From assembly GCA_029891345.1 (NCBI GenBank), contig CM056994.1:221506491-221570490 (forward strand): a stretch of DNA of 64,000 nucleotides, written 5' to 3'. A model generated the notes under the pieces. That model made no database searches. It saw only the letters and a program-made list of their open reading frames with translations, and was not told where the DNA came from. A program made the translations under genes and the position numbers. This document shows, piece by piece, positions 34,024 to 45,929 of this stretch. Every line of letters starts with the position of its first letter. Positions within the stretch are counted from its first letter, which is position 1. The stretch is from Dryococelus australis. Lineage: Eukaryota; Arthropoda; Insecta; Phasmatodea; Phasmatidae.

Positions 34024-34863
34024 GTGAGTGAAGTAAACTGTAGTTATCACAATAGCAGTACAATGGCATCTTTATTAGACAACATTGAAGAATTCGACGT
34101 GACGAATCCACAAGGTTGGGACTCATATTCAGAGTGTCTTGAGGTTTACTTTCAAGTGAATGATATCACCGGCGAGGAGAAAAAGTGTGCAGTACTGCTT
34201 AGTGTGTGCAGGCCTAAAACATCTTCAGTCGTGAGATCACTAGTTTCACCAGCTACCCCAGCCATGAAACCGTATGCGGAAATCACAACATTATTAAAAA
34301 ATCATCCATCGGAAATTTACCAAAGGTTTAAATTCCATTGTTGTGATCAGAAGGATAATGAAAGTATTGCAGAATTATGGCGGTTAGCAGAACATTGTAA
34401 TTTTGGGGGCAACCTGGATCTGATGCTTCAGGATCAATTTGCATGTGGTATGAAAGACGAGACTGTGCAGAGTAGGTTATTGTTGGAAACTGCCTTGACA
34501 TTTGCTCAGGCACAGGAAAAAGCCCTTGCTGCAGAGGCAGCATACACACGCCCAAGAAATTTATGGGGCTGCTTCGAACTTTGTAAAGACTACCTAGGGC
34601 AAACAGCGCTATATAATAATAGTGTACTACCAACTACTGAAATTGACCAGTTGAACCAGATAAGGCAAGTACCTAGATACAGTCAACGATTGAAGTGTAC
34701 TGGTTGTGGTAACATCTTCGGCCTGCTTGTCGTTTCAAGAACGTTGAATGTTATTTTTGCAAGAAATCAGGCCACCTTGGAAAGGTATGCAGAAGTAAAG
34801 CAAATGATATTAAGTCTAAGGGTAATGTTAATAGAGTTGAACATTTGCAAGAGGCACAAGTAA
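34024..34863 (+). pseudogene. gag polyprotein
   Basis: The frame is open for 279 codons. The likely start is ATG 34063 (MASLLDNIEEFD), because the upstream in-frame ATG precedes no gag-like sequence. EFDVTNPQGWDSYSECLE, QRFKFHCCDQKDNESIAE and LMLQDQFACGMKDETVQSRL are the conserved capsid-type blocks of many arthropod gypsy gags. A +1/-1 shift near 34700 takes the CCHC knuckle, CYFCKKSGHLGKVC (34749-34790), out of this frame. Gag would form the particle, and the knuckle would bind RNA. Confidence 0.85.
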
Positions 34864-34959
34864 ACACAGATCAGAACAGCACTGAAATAGATGTTTACCA
34901 TCTTTGGAATGTTATAGTGGTAGGGTCTAATGAATTATGCACAACAGTAATAATCAATG

Positions 34960-35880
34960 GCCAACCAGTTGAGATGGAACTAGACACAGGTGCAGGAGTG
35001 TCTATAATTGATTAAATAACTTTCAAGACAATTCACCCACATGGTACACCTGCACTTACTAAGAATACTTGTATGCTACAGGACTATAGCAAAAATTCTA
35101 TAGAGACACTGGATGCATGTAAGGTCAAGGTGACTTATGGCACATGGGAGAGTATGCTTCCATTGATCGTCTGCAAGGGTCACCATTGTTCTCTTTTGGG
35201 TTGAAACTGGATGGGTGCTCTAGGACTAGAAATGAAGACTGTGTTGAACGTGAGTGGTGCATTAGCACAATTAGTTTTAGGATTTCCAGATGTGTTTAGT
35301 GAGAAACTTGGGGAATGTGTTTTGGGTGCTCCAGAAGTGACATTCTTGGGGTATGTGGTGAACCAACATGGCCTCCGGCTCACACCTGACAAGGTGCAAT
35401 CCATTCACGAGGCACCACCACCATCAAACAAAGAGGAGTTACAGGCTTATCTTGGTCTACTTAATTTTTATCACTCATTCCTGTCAAATAAGGCTAGTAT
35501 AGCAGAGCCTTTGCATCAGCTACTGCAGAAATCTGCACAATGGAAATGGACCCACATTCATGATGAAGCTTTTGCAGCTACAAAAGTCCTTCTAATATTT
35601 AACTCCTTGCTGGCGCACTATGACCCAAATAAGAAACTTATTTTAACATGTGACGCATCCCAGTATGGGATTGGTACTCTACTGAGTCAACTGAACAACC
35701 ATGGGGAATAACTTCCAGTTTGCTTTTAATCCGGTACCATGATGTCTACTGAGTGAAAGTATGCACAGATAAACAGAGAAGCATTAAGTAGCATTGCTGT
35801 CATCAAAAAATTCCACAATTATGTTTACGTAAATTTGAGATATGCACTGACCACAAACTGTTATTGCCCTAATAACTTGT
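34960..35880 (+). pseudogene. protease, truncated reverse transcriptase and RNase H
   Basis: ELDTGAGVSIID (34978-35013) is the protease active site, followed at once by a stop. FPDVFSEKLGEC (35282-35317) is the normal end of the region before reverse transcriptase, but it runs directly into GAPEVTFLGYVVNQHGLRL, which belongs after the YxDD box. Fingers and palm, with the catalytic aspartates, are therefore deleted, and the frame stays open across the join. RNase H begins normally (LTCDASQYGIGTLLS), then breaks after 35711. Confidence 0.85.
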
Positions 35881-35920
35881 TTACTAATAAAAAGTCACTC
35901 CAAACATCATTTCACCCCGA

Positions 35921-37405
35921 ATGCTTCGCTGGAGTGTTATACTAAGTGGTTACGATTTTGTATTACGATACAAGCCAGGGTCTAGTATTGCCAATGCAGA
36001 TGACCTGAGCCGTCTTCTACGATCTGCCCCTGAGGCAGAGATACCTGCACCCACTGAAGTACTACTTCTTGAAGCAATAGATGCCCCCCCTCTGATAGAA
36101 CACCAGATTGCTGACATAATCAAGAAGGATCCTATACTATCTAGGGTTTTCTCATGGGTGTAAAGGGGATGGCCAAGTGAGACATTAGGGGAAAAATTCC
36201 AGCCATTTGCGAGGAGACAACATGAATTATCAATTCACAGAGGGTGTTTGCTGTGGGGTACTCGGGTAGTCATTCCAGAAGGGAGTCGTGATAACATTCT
36301 ACAGACACTATATGCTTGTCAACAGGGAAAAGTGTGAACGAAGGCATTGGCACGCAGTTACATTTGGTGGCCTGTCCTTGACAAGGTAGTGAAAGATATG
36401 GTACAACAATGCGAGATCTGTCAATGTATGCATCATTCACCACCTAAGGCCCCTAATCATCCATGAGAATGGACCAGACAGCCAGGGTCACGTCTACATG
36501 TGGACTTTGCTGGTCCTCTTCAGGGACAGGTATTCCTGGTTGTCTTCGACTCGTACTCAAAATGGGCTGAGGTGCTGCCAGTGTCATCTACCGATGCTAG
36601 AAGTGTCATTACATGACTGCGAACCCTATTTGCTTATCATGGCATTCCAGACATGATTGTTAGTGACAATGGAACAGCATTTAGTTCTGCTGCTTTTGCC
36701 AAGTTTGCAGACAATAATGGTATCAGGCTTATTAAGATAGCTCTATACCATCCTTCATTTAATGGCCAGGCAGAGAGGATGGTTCAGTCGGCAAAAGAAA
36801 TGCTGAAACGAATGAGTGGCAGTGACCTTTCGCAGTGTAACACACGTAACACCTGCATCTGCTACAGGGACTAGCCTAGCAGAGCTGCTTATGGGTCATC
36901 GATTAAGAACATGTCTCAACAGAGTACACCCAGATCTTGCAGAAGAGATAAAGCAAAAACAAGAGGACAACAGGGTTCTAGTTGCACCTCAGAGGTTCTC
37001 AACACAGGAGCTGGTTTAAGCAAAAAAAAAAAAAACATAGGGCAAGAACCAAAATGGGTGCCAACTATTATTGTTGAGGTGTCTGGCCCTCTTTCATTCA
37101 AGGTGAACACAAATAATTGAGTGCGGATGAAGCGGCATTTAGACCAGCTACTGCCGAGGCATATCTCCCCCCAGAAAGACAGTGTAGAGACATCAGCTGC
37201 TACAGGAAATGATATTGCAATAGCCCCACATGCAATTGAAGGAGACGGTCAATATATGCAGGATGCTAGGGGAGGAAGTGAGAGGAAGACAGGAGCTGCG
37301 ACCACCCTCACCAGTCGAGGAGGCAGAGTGTTGACAATTTGCACCCAGTGTACCCACACTCAGAGAACAGAAAAGCTCCCCCCAGTGTTTGTCAGGTGCA
37401 AATGA
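35921..37405 (+). pseudogene. RNase H end and integrase
   Basis: LRWSVILSGYDFVLRYKPG and NADDLSRL close RNase H. The integrase follows: a zinc-binding segment ending CEICQCMHH, then LHVDFAGPLQGQ (D at 36503-36505), IVSDNGTAFSS (D at 36665-36667) and FNGQAERMVQ (E at 36773-36775). All three catalytic residues are present. Stops lie at about 36161, 36336, 36465 and 36615. A C-terminal GPY/F-like segment (KWVPTIIVEVSGPLSFKV, then MKRHLDQLLPR) ends before the 3' LTR. Integrase would insert the cDNA. Confidence 0.9.
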
Positions 37406-37505
37406 ATCAAGTGAAGCTAGCCCTCTGGCTTGTACTAGGCTTACTACCAGAGAGTCTTCTAAGCCTTCTTGGACAAAGAATTTTGTTATGTAAGGGGGGA
37501 AGGCG

Positions 37506-37738
37506 TGTTATGTCTTAGGGTATTGTCTTGGTGGAAAATGTTCAAAGTTGGCAGCCATGACAGTTGGGTTATACACAGTGTAGTGTCAACGGCTATAGGA
37601 CAGTATGATGCGGACTGTATGTGGAGATCTCGGTACAGTAGAAGAAGCAAAGCAATGTATTAGTTAAAATGTAACCGTATGCATCAACTGTAAAATGCAA
37701 CTGTAATTAACAACTATTAAAAGGTAACGACGTTAACA
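37506..37738 (+). repeat. 3' LTR
   Basis: Begins TGTTATGTCTTAGGG after a purine tract (GGGGGGAAGG, about 37494-37503) and ends TAACGACGTTAACA. It is a duplicate of the 5' LTR with a 2-base gap and scattered substitutions. Confidence 0.9.
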
Positions 37739-38574
37739 ATTAGAAAAACAAATTTTTTCTGTTTCAAAAGAGCAGGAATATTATTTCGTAATACAGCACC
37801 ATGATGCTTCTAAGATGACGGCATTACTTTCTTTTGATAATGAAGAATTTTAATACTACGTAATGAATAAAAATAATTTTCTCAACATATCAGTGCTCAT
37901 GCTGTACGTTCTTGCCAATATATAATCATTTTATTTTGTAAACAAGTTACAAAAAACATATATAAGGTACCATTTTGTGTAGAGCACAGACATTATCTGA
38001 AACCAATATTACCTTACAGTTTTTTCAAGTAACTTGATTTTAGCCGTGCTTTGTTGACAGAGTGCAGCTTGTTTTTTTATTTTCATAGTCACGTGTGAAT
38101 ATGTAAATTATGTTATGTGAGTCGACTAAGAGATACATTGTAAATAAAAATGAAAGTTTTCGTCTCGCAGCCCTGCATAATTGGAGTGTCATTTGTGACA
38201 CCTTCAGCGCCACTTTTTGTTTTTAAATTACCTTGGCTAACATGTCTGCTGAAGAGTTCTTCTGTTTTAATATTTTTCAATTAAAGATTGTGAATTTGTC
38301 ATGCCTTTCAAGTTTGGCACACACCCCATTGCCAACTTACAGACTTGCATAGTTTTGCAGTTGGTACTTCTAAAATCACAAACTGGCATGTGTGCACTAG
38401 TTTGCTACTATTGTGAGTAGCTGACACATTTGAGTAAAGGCAACGAGACAGTTGTTCATACGCCATGTGTCAAATACGATTGAATACATTGATGTTTGCA
38501 CGAGCTTTCACACCTGAAAGACCTTAAGCAGATTTCTGTGGAACAGTAGTGTTCTACATGGACAATTACTGGTA
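37739..38574. other. AT-rich spacer
   Basis: No gene or repeat is recognised between the gypsy element and the next transposon. Confidence 0.5.
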
Positions 38575-39637
38575 CAGTGGAATCCGGATTTTACATTCCC
38601 ACCAATAACATTTTCCCGTCAAATACACCACTTTCGGTAGGTCCCACCATTTCCCCTATGTTTACAATACATTACATTCCCGCAACTTACATGGCAAATG
38701 CAAGTGCCTTCCCATGCAAGTGCCTTCCCGTGGTATACACTGTTTGTTTGTGTTGTCTTGCTAGTTGGGAGCAAAGTAGAGGATAATAGGGTGGTGATGT
38801 TGGAGTACGACAGGCTCAACTGCTGGTGTTTTTGAGTCAGCAGTTGCCATTCTTATTCCACGAACCAACAGCCTGTCACTCATGGAAGTGGTTGGGATGG
38901 TGGGAGAAACTAGCCTGCTGTGAGATAATCATCTACTGGAAGAGGAAAGAGTGAGGGAGAGAGAGATGCTGCTCTCACCCCACTGCCACTGCCGCCTCCT
39001 GTGACAGGCACTGATAATCATCAGTAGCCTGTGTTGCAGGTTGCCGAATTAGTAGCTTTGCAGGGGCACACTGCAACTTCACCTTGTCCTTTCAGTATTT
39101 AAAATCTTTTAAGAGCAATATAAAAACTGGCATTCATTACCTGGCAACTAGCAGAGTTCAATTTTACTCTTTGTAAAATAAGGGAGTGCTGAATTTAAAA
39201 ACTATATGTATTAATCATTTTTCATTTTCTTAACATGAACATAAGTCAACTTTGACTTATGCTGAGATATGTGGTACACAACCTTGCAGATTTAATATTT
39301 TGTTATCTGATAAGTTTAAACTTAAATTATTTAAGTTGCCCTGACCTAAGATTAAAAATACATTACTAAAATATTTTTTGAGTGCTACTTTTATTTTTTG
39401 ATTTTGAAGAATTTATGTGAAATTAATCTTCCTATTGTTTTGTAAGTTCACTTAAAGCATCAAATAGCACATTGTTCTAGTGTTTAAACATTGTATAAAA
39501 CATTTGCTGTTATTTTAGTAACAGTTAGCTTGATGTTGTATTTGTCATGATGTTTTCCACTTTTATTTACACTTTCCTCTGAATTACGCCATTTTCAGTT
39601 TTCCCCTTGAAAAGTGTAATAATCAAAGGTTCCATTG
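38575..39637. mobile_element. Tigger/pogo-type non-autonomous element
   Basis: The left end CAGTGGAATCCGGATTTTAC and the complement of the right end (CAATGGAACCTTTGATTATT) share an imperfect inverted repeat of the CAGTGGAAnC type known from Tigger/pogo elements. TA flanks both (38573-38574 and 39638-39639). The 1,063-bp interior shows no readable transposase, only short frames. A local duplication of AAGTGCCTTCCCATGC-like sequence lies at 38700-38732. The family is inferred from ends and target site. Confidence 0.6.
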
Positions 39638-41036
39638 TATTTTACATATGGTATGACTAAGTGAAGGTTTTTTCAACAGGGATGCGAGTGATTACCTTTG
39701 GTAGGCTGCCCCTATTTGTGTCACTCCGAAAATGTTAATATCTACGACCAGTCAGTGTCTGGGTGTATTACAAACAAACCCTTGGAACTAGAGTATGTTT
39801 CAACCATTCAATATGATGGTGTTTTCACCAGAAATTATCCAGTGTGTATCAAAAAGGAACACTGGTAGAAAACAATTGTGGAATGGAGCAGTGGTGGTGC
39901 AGCCGACTATGAAGGTGTTTATTGTACACTCGCCTATTCTTCAGAGATGGTGACCTCTACCTTTAAAGGTGACATTTCTCACCATTGGTTTTAAGCCAGC
40001 TTTCGAGCAACGAGTTCTGTAGAGAAGAAAAGGAGATACTGTGCTGTATATTTTGTTTTTCTATTTCTTAAAAATCCCTTCTGTTAAACAATAGTGGATT
40101 TTTAGAATCTGTAGTTGAAAATCATGCCAAATATATTAATTTTTTGTGCCAGCAGGGATATAAATTAACCATTATGCAGTGGTAATAAGCTTTTGTTAAG
40201 GTTGGTAGCCTTCTTGGCATCTAGGATGTACAAATTGTGATATTCTTGTTGTAAGTCTTTGAATAACACTGCCACTAGCAGTGTAAATAACATACCTTGG
40301 GTACTTCTGCGTATCCTTTAAATGTTGCTTATTAATATATGGCTAGTCAATTTGTATGGGAATTATTTATTAACTACAGGGGCCTCCATTTTATATAAGT
40401 ATGAAGGGAAAAAAAGTATAGAGTAAGTAGTGCACTCATGGGCATTCTTAGAACTAACTCCAGGGTGTTATGACGGCCTGAAATTATTCCCAAGGTCACT
40501 GTGTGCACATCTCTGCCATCTATAAGTTAAACCTAGTAAAATGTCACACATTCAACACGTTACTTTATGAAACAGTTAAGTTTCTAACCTGGTTGTATAC
40601 ATAATAAAGCTACAAAATTTACTGAGTTTCCATGCAGCGGTATTAAGGTTAAAGTCATTGATGAAACAAAATAATTTCAGTACACAGATCTATGCAAAGC
40701 ATTTTTATTAATTGTAACGGATCTGAAATAGTAATGTTATATCATGTTGCAATGGACAAATTAATTTTTTATCGTGAACTATTAGTGAGCAAGAAGCAAA
40801 TCAACCTAGCATGTTATTAAAAAACACATATGCATGCCTGTTGACACTATACACAGGCAATTATCTGACTTGGGAATATGGAAGTGAAAATTAGTTTCTT
40901 ACCGGCTCCTTAATACCTGAAAGTGCTACCTAGGTTTTCTTCACTTATTATAATAAAAATTTTATGACTCAAAATTGATGCGTGATGCTTTCTGACATTT
41001 ACTTAAACAACTTTGCCTAATCAGTGCGTGCCTCCA
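39638..41036. other. AT-rich spacer
   Basis: No gene, array or terminal repeat is recognised. A short stretch near 39880-40015 is richer in GC but not coding. Confidence 0.5.
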
Positions 41037-41525
41037 TGTCGGCCCAGGCAGAGTCTGAACCAGTACTATAGCTACCAGAATGCCTACACTATACGTCCCT
41101 TGTCGCAGAGGCTATTAGAGAAACGTCAGTTTGTACTGTTCGCCTGCTGTCAGAAATCACGCCAACCCCCTTGAAGCATGAATGGGCCACTGACCAGGTG
41201 GCCAACACAGCTCACTCCAAAACCTCATGTGCTGGAGCTCTCTGCCCATCTCAACACCTTCTAGACCTTCCAGAATCTCTTCAACAGCAATCCCCCAAAG
41301 AAGTTTTCAACACCCCTCTTCTTGCCTATCCTTCTGGTATCGACAACTCCACTGCCCTTCTCGTAGTGCCCCCGCAAGTCCCTCCAGGACAATGGTATAG
41401 AGTTAGCAAGGGTCAGTTATAGGGCTGTTCGAAATATCAATATATAAATAATTAACTATATGAAAAATTACTTATCGAACAATATGTAACTTTGAAAAAT
41501 ATTGATATTCGATGTTTCAATATTA

Positions 41526-41752
41526 TCAAAGTTTTCGGTATTATTAAAATGTTTGGTATAGTAGAAATGTTCTGTATAATCTAAATGTTCGGTATTACAG
41601 AAATGTTCGGTAATACCTAAATGTTTGGTATCATCAAAATGTTCGGTACTGTCGAAATGTTTGGTAATGTCAAAATTTTTGGTATTACAGAAATTTTCGA
41701 TATTATCAATATTTCTGATATTATCGAAATTTACAATATTATCGATACTATC
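41526..41752. repeat. 18-bp tandem array, left
   Basis: About twelve imperfect units of the form AAATGTTCGGTATTACAG / AAATGTTTGGTATCATCA. The period of 18 keeps six codons per unit, which leaves both strands open for long stretches. Confidence 0.85.
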
Positions 41753-42309
41753 TGCTTTTCCCATAGTGTTGCCATTCTTGATATTATCAGTTGTACAGTT
41801 AAAACATTTTTGTCACCTGCATTTCAGTCTCCTTTTGTTGTATGCATACAAGAATGCAATATAACATAATTGTAACACATTAATATGTTTATAACTTTTT
41901 TACATCATCGCCTGGTTTACGCAACGTTCAAGTAAGCTGGTTCATTGTTTTGTTTTGTTTTTTTCCAGTTCCGCACTCGTATGTAAACAAACAGCGGTTC
42001 ACGATCAACCAACATGTCAGTATATTACTTCCAATTGTTTCGGTTCTCACGATAAGATACGATAGTTGGTATCGGACATTTATTAACAAACAGTGGCTTC
42101 GTTTGATTTGAGGCGATCACTAGTGTTTTTTGCAGACTGTTGCTGTACTATGTTACATGAATTTTCGTCACATATCGTAGTGGTACTTTACAATTGTATA
42201 TATTATTGATACATAATCATGTAAATGTTTTCAGTAATATAAGTCAAAAGATACCAATATTTTCAACACTACTGGAATTTAATGATGATATAAATACTGT
42301 AATTTAATG

Positions 42310-42495
42310 ATAGTAAAATTATTTTGATATTATAAAGGATTTTGGTACTAGCAATTATTTCGATAATATAAATTATTTCAGTATTATCAATTATTTAGTT
42401 ATTATCAATTATTTAGATGTTATCTATTATTTCGGCATTATCTATTATTTCTGTGTTATCTACAATTTTGGTGTTATCGATAATTTCGGTATACC
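42310..42495. repeat. 18-bp tandem array, right
   Basis: About ten imperfect units of the form ATTTCGGTATTATCAATT. Unit length and core (TTCGGTATTATC) match the left array in the same orientation, so the two arrays share an origin. Confidence 0.8.
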
Positions 42496-43049
42496 AAAAA
42501 TACGAGTAACTGTTTGGAAAACTATCAATATGAAATTTTTATGATATCGAACAGCCCTAGTCAGTTATTCTTATAGCTACCTAGCCGCATCTGCCTTTCC
42601 CAGGATAGAATCAGCTCCATCTCAACTGGCTTATGTAGAGAACATCCGGTCAGCTTTTTTGTAGTTTGGAGGTAGTACGGGCCACAGTGTTGACACATGA
42701 TGTCTTTGCAACAATAGTATAAAGCAGATTTCAGCTCATCAGAGGGCAAGTTTTGCGCCTGATTTCAATTAAGTTTTATTGTTGACACACAAGACATCAG
42801 GAATTTTACTGTCTACCACGACAAGAATGGATGTTTCTGTCAAAGATTGTATTACCCACCAAGACACTACTCCAAGGCACAGAGTTCCACTGCACACCAC
42901 TAGATGGCTACACCAGTACTGCTCCACCGCCTCTTCATCACCAAGCCGGCCGGTGACATCATAGCCACCAAGAAACTATGCTATTGCAACCCCCCCTCTC
43001 TTTCGCAAACTACCCCAGCCAATGACCGAAGAGTAGAGACCCGGCAGAG

Positions 43050-43057
43050 TATAAATA
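43050..43057 (+). promoter_or_regulatory. TATA box of the gypsy 5' region
   Basis: TATAAATA lies in a GC-rich context. AATAAA follows about 500 bases downstream (43548-43553), a spacing that could delimit the R region of an LTR. Confidence 0.45.
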
Positions 43058-43983
43058 GCAGATCACAGCCCGTAAACGCCAGTTGTTCATTGGCTTGTCT
43101 ACGAGCCACAATGGAAGACCAGTCTTCAGTCATCCACCGCATTCGCTGCCGGATACACTGGCAGCCTGCTCACCTGAGCTAACCTAGCTCACTTCGCTCC
43201 TTGCCAATACCTTCCCTTTCTACACTGTACTTTTAGTGCCAAAGGGAACGCTTCTCCTAGGTCTCCATCGCGCCAGTTGCTGAAGCCTTCCTGCTCTCAA
43301 CCTGTTAAGTCTTCACAGAATATTACACGCCACATACTGTCTACACACTAGACACTGTGCCCCCTTACTGGGCAACACTTGCGTAGGGAGTTTAGACCAA
43401 GTTATTTTAATCATGCTCGTCTACCCCACCATTGTTAGCTTAAAACCAGGTCGCCTCTACCTGGACAGCGTCGGTTGAAGCTTCCTTAAGTTCTTGACAG
43501 CATTTAGGAGGTAGTGCGACACCACATGTTTATTTCCCGTAACAAGGAATAAACAAGTGTTAAACTGACTCACTGGCACCACCTTCCTGTAGACATTGCA
43601 CCTTTCCTAGTTTACCTCATGCCGTTGAGAGTTACGCACATGACGTGGGAAAATTATTCATTTGAACCAGTACACTTCCAGCTTACCCACACGCACTAGC
43701 CCAGCCAACCTTACTGTATACCCTGGTATGCAGAACAGTAGAGCACGCCTACAGGTACTCTGTCTCTTAGGTTCAGCTTGTCAACTCAGTGCTACCCTTT
43801 CCACTGCGTTTAGGCGCAGAGCAATGCGAGGAGGTGACCGTCCACTCGGCAGACAAAAAAAGTGCAGTTACCACATAGTAGGGATACACATAACCTACGA
43901 ACCTTCACGGACAAGAGCATGTATGTGTTCTGATTCAAATGCCTTTCTCCCACCTGAGTTGTCTCCATGAGAAAGTTAAGTAA

Positions 43984-44484
43984 GTGCTAACTGCCTCTGG
44001 GCGCTTACAAGATCGTACTCCCTCCCTTATCTCCACGCTTAGCCAGGTTATACCTAAGGAACAAGCACAGGAACTACATAGCCTACTGATTCCCTTCACT
44101 CCACAGATATTGAAGGGCCTTTTCAAGGCACTAACTCATCTGAGTGAGGAGATTCACCCTTGGATTGCTAAATACCTCAGCCAACCGGATCAGCCTGCAG
44201 TCATTCCCATTGCTTATCTCAGCTTCGGATCAGACCCACCAAATATAGCAGCACATGCAAATTCCAGGAACCAGATCACTAATCTACCTGTGGTTAACGT
44301 ACACCCCACAGAGACAAGACAGGTCAAGCCACAGTCTGACATTACACGTCGCCCAGGTATCCCGCCAAAAGCAAACCAGTTGGAACATAACATCTCATTG
44401 CCAGAACCCGACTTTGTGCCCTGCCGTAAAGCTACCAGACCTACTTTCTACACTAGACATGCACCAATACCTTGTAGAGATTAA
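43984..44484 (+). other. unrecognised 166-codon open frame upstream of the primer site
   Basis: The frame is open from the end of the presumed R region almost to the primer-binding site, so it lies in the place of U5. The translation is Pro/Leu/Ser-rich, for example IPKEQAQELHSLLIPF and LSEEIHPWIAKYL, and helix-like at first. I do not recognise it. It may be a chance frame in C-rich LTR sequence or an extra gene. The first ATG in this frame is not obvious, so the start is uncertain. Confidence 0.3.
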
Positions 44485-44617
44485 GTAGAAAAACAGTAAA
44501 ACTTCGCCAGAAGGGGTGCGCCTGACCTAGCGCCCCACAAAAACCAAACCCTCCCTGAAATAAGAACGTGCAGTCAGCTGAGCCACCACGTGTCAAGAAG
44601 GGTAGTAAGAGTTTTTC

Positions 44618-44635
44618 TGGCGCCCAACGTGGGGT
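44618..44635 (+). promoter_or_regulatory. primer-binding site (tRNA-Lys1,2 type)
   Basis: TGGCGCCCAACGTGGGGT matches the complement of the 3' end of tRNA-Lys1,2 including CCA at 17 of 18 positions. It is the anchor for reading the upstream sequence as 5' LTR and the downstream sequence as gag-pol. Confidence 0.85.
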
Positions 44636-44752
44636 CTTTCACTGTTATAGCGCCGACTAGACAGCACGAACAGGTCAGTCAGACCTAGCCAAACTGCCTA
44701 GACTTTGGGGAGTCCAATAAACACCCCGTGGTGCTCAACACGACACTCCAAA

Positions 44753-45810
44753 TGTCCGAAACCGATAAGAGCGAGCACGAGCTCAACGGCACAGTTACAG
44801 TAGCAACTGAACACAACCACTGTTCAAAGCCGAATTGCTCCGGCATGGGGAACCACAGAATACAATGCACCATTGCCAACAATGGTACCATTATTCCTGC
44901 CTAGGATGAGCAGATGAACCTTGCTTCACCAATGGCCTCGAGTACCATTGTGATGATTCTAGAACACGTCAAATGGCTTACTGCAGTTGGATAACCTGTC
45001 CAGGACGTGGTACCTACACAGTGCGCTGTATCCTGTGTGGATGTATAGGTTGGCCAGAGGAACGCATCACTAGCCCGGCATGGTTTATCAATGTGAGATT
45101 TGTAGACGCACTATTAAATATAGATCACACAATCTAGGACCGGCCTCCCACTATAGCACTGCACGTTGCACAGGAGAACCTCAATTGCCAGAGTTTGCAG
45201 GAAGATCTCATTAGGAACCACTGGTGTTCATGGCCGAATGCAAACGAAAATGTTGCGCCCACGAAGTGCTCGAAAAACAATGGGTCTCACGAGCACAGGC
45301 CACATTGAAGGACAAATTCCTTGACTGGTGGAAACTTGCCCAACAATTCACAGACAAAGAGGTACTGGTGCGCCTCACTACGGAATTCTATAGCAGCACA
45401 ATACATCAAACGAGGAGGTCGAAATCATTGTCCGATGCAAGGTTAAAATGTACTGCAGGATTTTTCCTGATGGAGATGAGGAAAGTTGTGTGCGGCATGT
45501 AAACCGCCTGTTGTTACCTCGATTGTGGAACATCCTACTCATCCCCAAGCACAAGACGCGAAGCACAACTTTAAAGCGCAAGCCATCCTCGACTTCCTGA
45601 AATCAATCAAGCAAATGAGTCAGACAAGCCGTCTGATCGACATAACCTATCGTCCCCGCCCACACCGCCAGCTCCATGCCTACCGAAGTGTTGGTATTGC
45701 CCCGCATACCATTTCAACAGAGACTGCCTGCAGCAGCCAGCGCAAAGGCAGGAACAAACGGAAGAAGGGGATGCAAACCGTACGCCGCGTACCACCCAAG
45801 TTGAGTTGAA
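44753..45810 (+). pseudogene. gag with zinc knuckle
   Basis: From ATG 44753 (MSETDKSEHELNG) a frame with HCSKPNC runs to a stop at 44903. Broken frames continue with CPGRGTYTVRCILCGC. A better-kept stretch (45224-45502) reads ATLKDKFLDWWKLAQQF, similar to capsid-type gag helices. In another frame the knuckle CWYCPAYHFNRDC (45689-45727) follows, CX2CX3HX4C, one residue shorter than the usual form. Its position between primer site and protease supports gag. Confidence 0.65.
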
Positions 45811-45929
45811 TCAGAAGAGTGCACCACAGAAGGGAAACACCATCACCAGTGGGCCAACAGGGGCGACCCCATCGGACAAGAAGAGCAAACCGTCCAGCTC
45901 CTAGACGAGGAAGCTGAAGTCCCCGAAGC

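Larger units (their letters stand above)
33761..37738 (+). mobile_element. two-LTR Ty3/gypsy element with deleted reverse-transcriptase core
   Basis: Two matching LTRs of 233-234 bp bound gag, protease, a shortened pol and integrase in gypsy order. TTAG is found just before the left LTR (33757-33760) and, allowing one extra A, just after the right one (37740-37743), a candidate 4-bp target duplication. The LTRs differ at roughly 20 positions by eye (about 90% identity), so the insertion is old relative to fully identical LTR pairs. Stops and an internal deletion make it non-autonomous. Confidence 0.9.
41420..42559. mobile_element. hAT-type non-autonomous element with two 18-bp repeat arrays
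   Basis: The left end TAGGGCTGTTCGAAATATC and the complement of the right end (TAGGGCTGTTCGATATC) form inverted repeats. The 8-bp sequence GTCAGTTA lies outside each end (41412-41419 and 42560-42567). An exact 8-bp target duplication with TAGGG ends fits the hAT superfamily. There is no transposase frame. The interior holds two arrays of an 18-bp unit separated by unrelated sequence. Open frames over the arrays (FGIIKMFGTVEMFG and its minus-strand counterpart) are repeat artefacts. Confidence 0.85.

Noticed and set aside
39660..39700. 21-base micro-exon between TTTTTTCAACAG and GTAGGC
   Set aside because: The donor is weak, no partner exon of matching phase was found, and the segment directly abuts a transposon end.
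41468..41869. Hexapeptide-repeat frames on both strands
   Set aside because: The 18-bp array has a period divisible by three, so frames stay open on both strands regardless of coding. They lie inside a MITE-like element.
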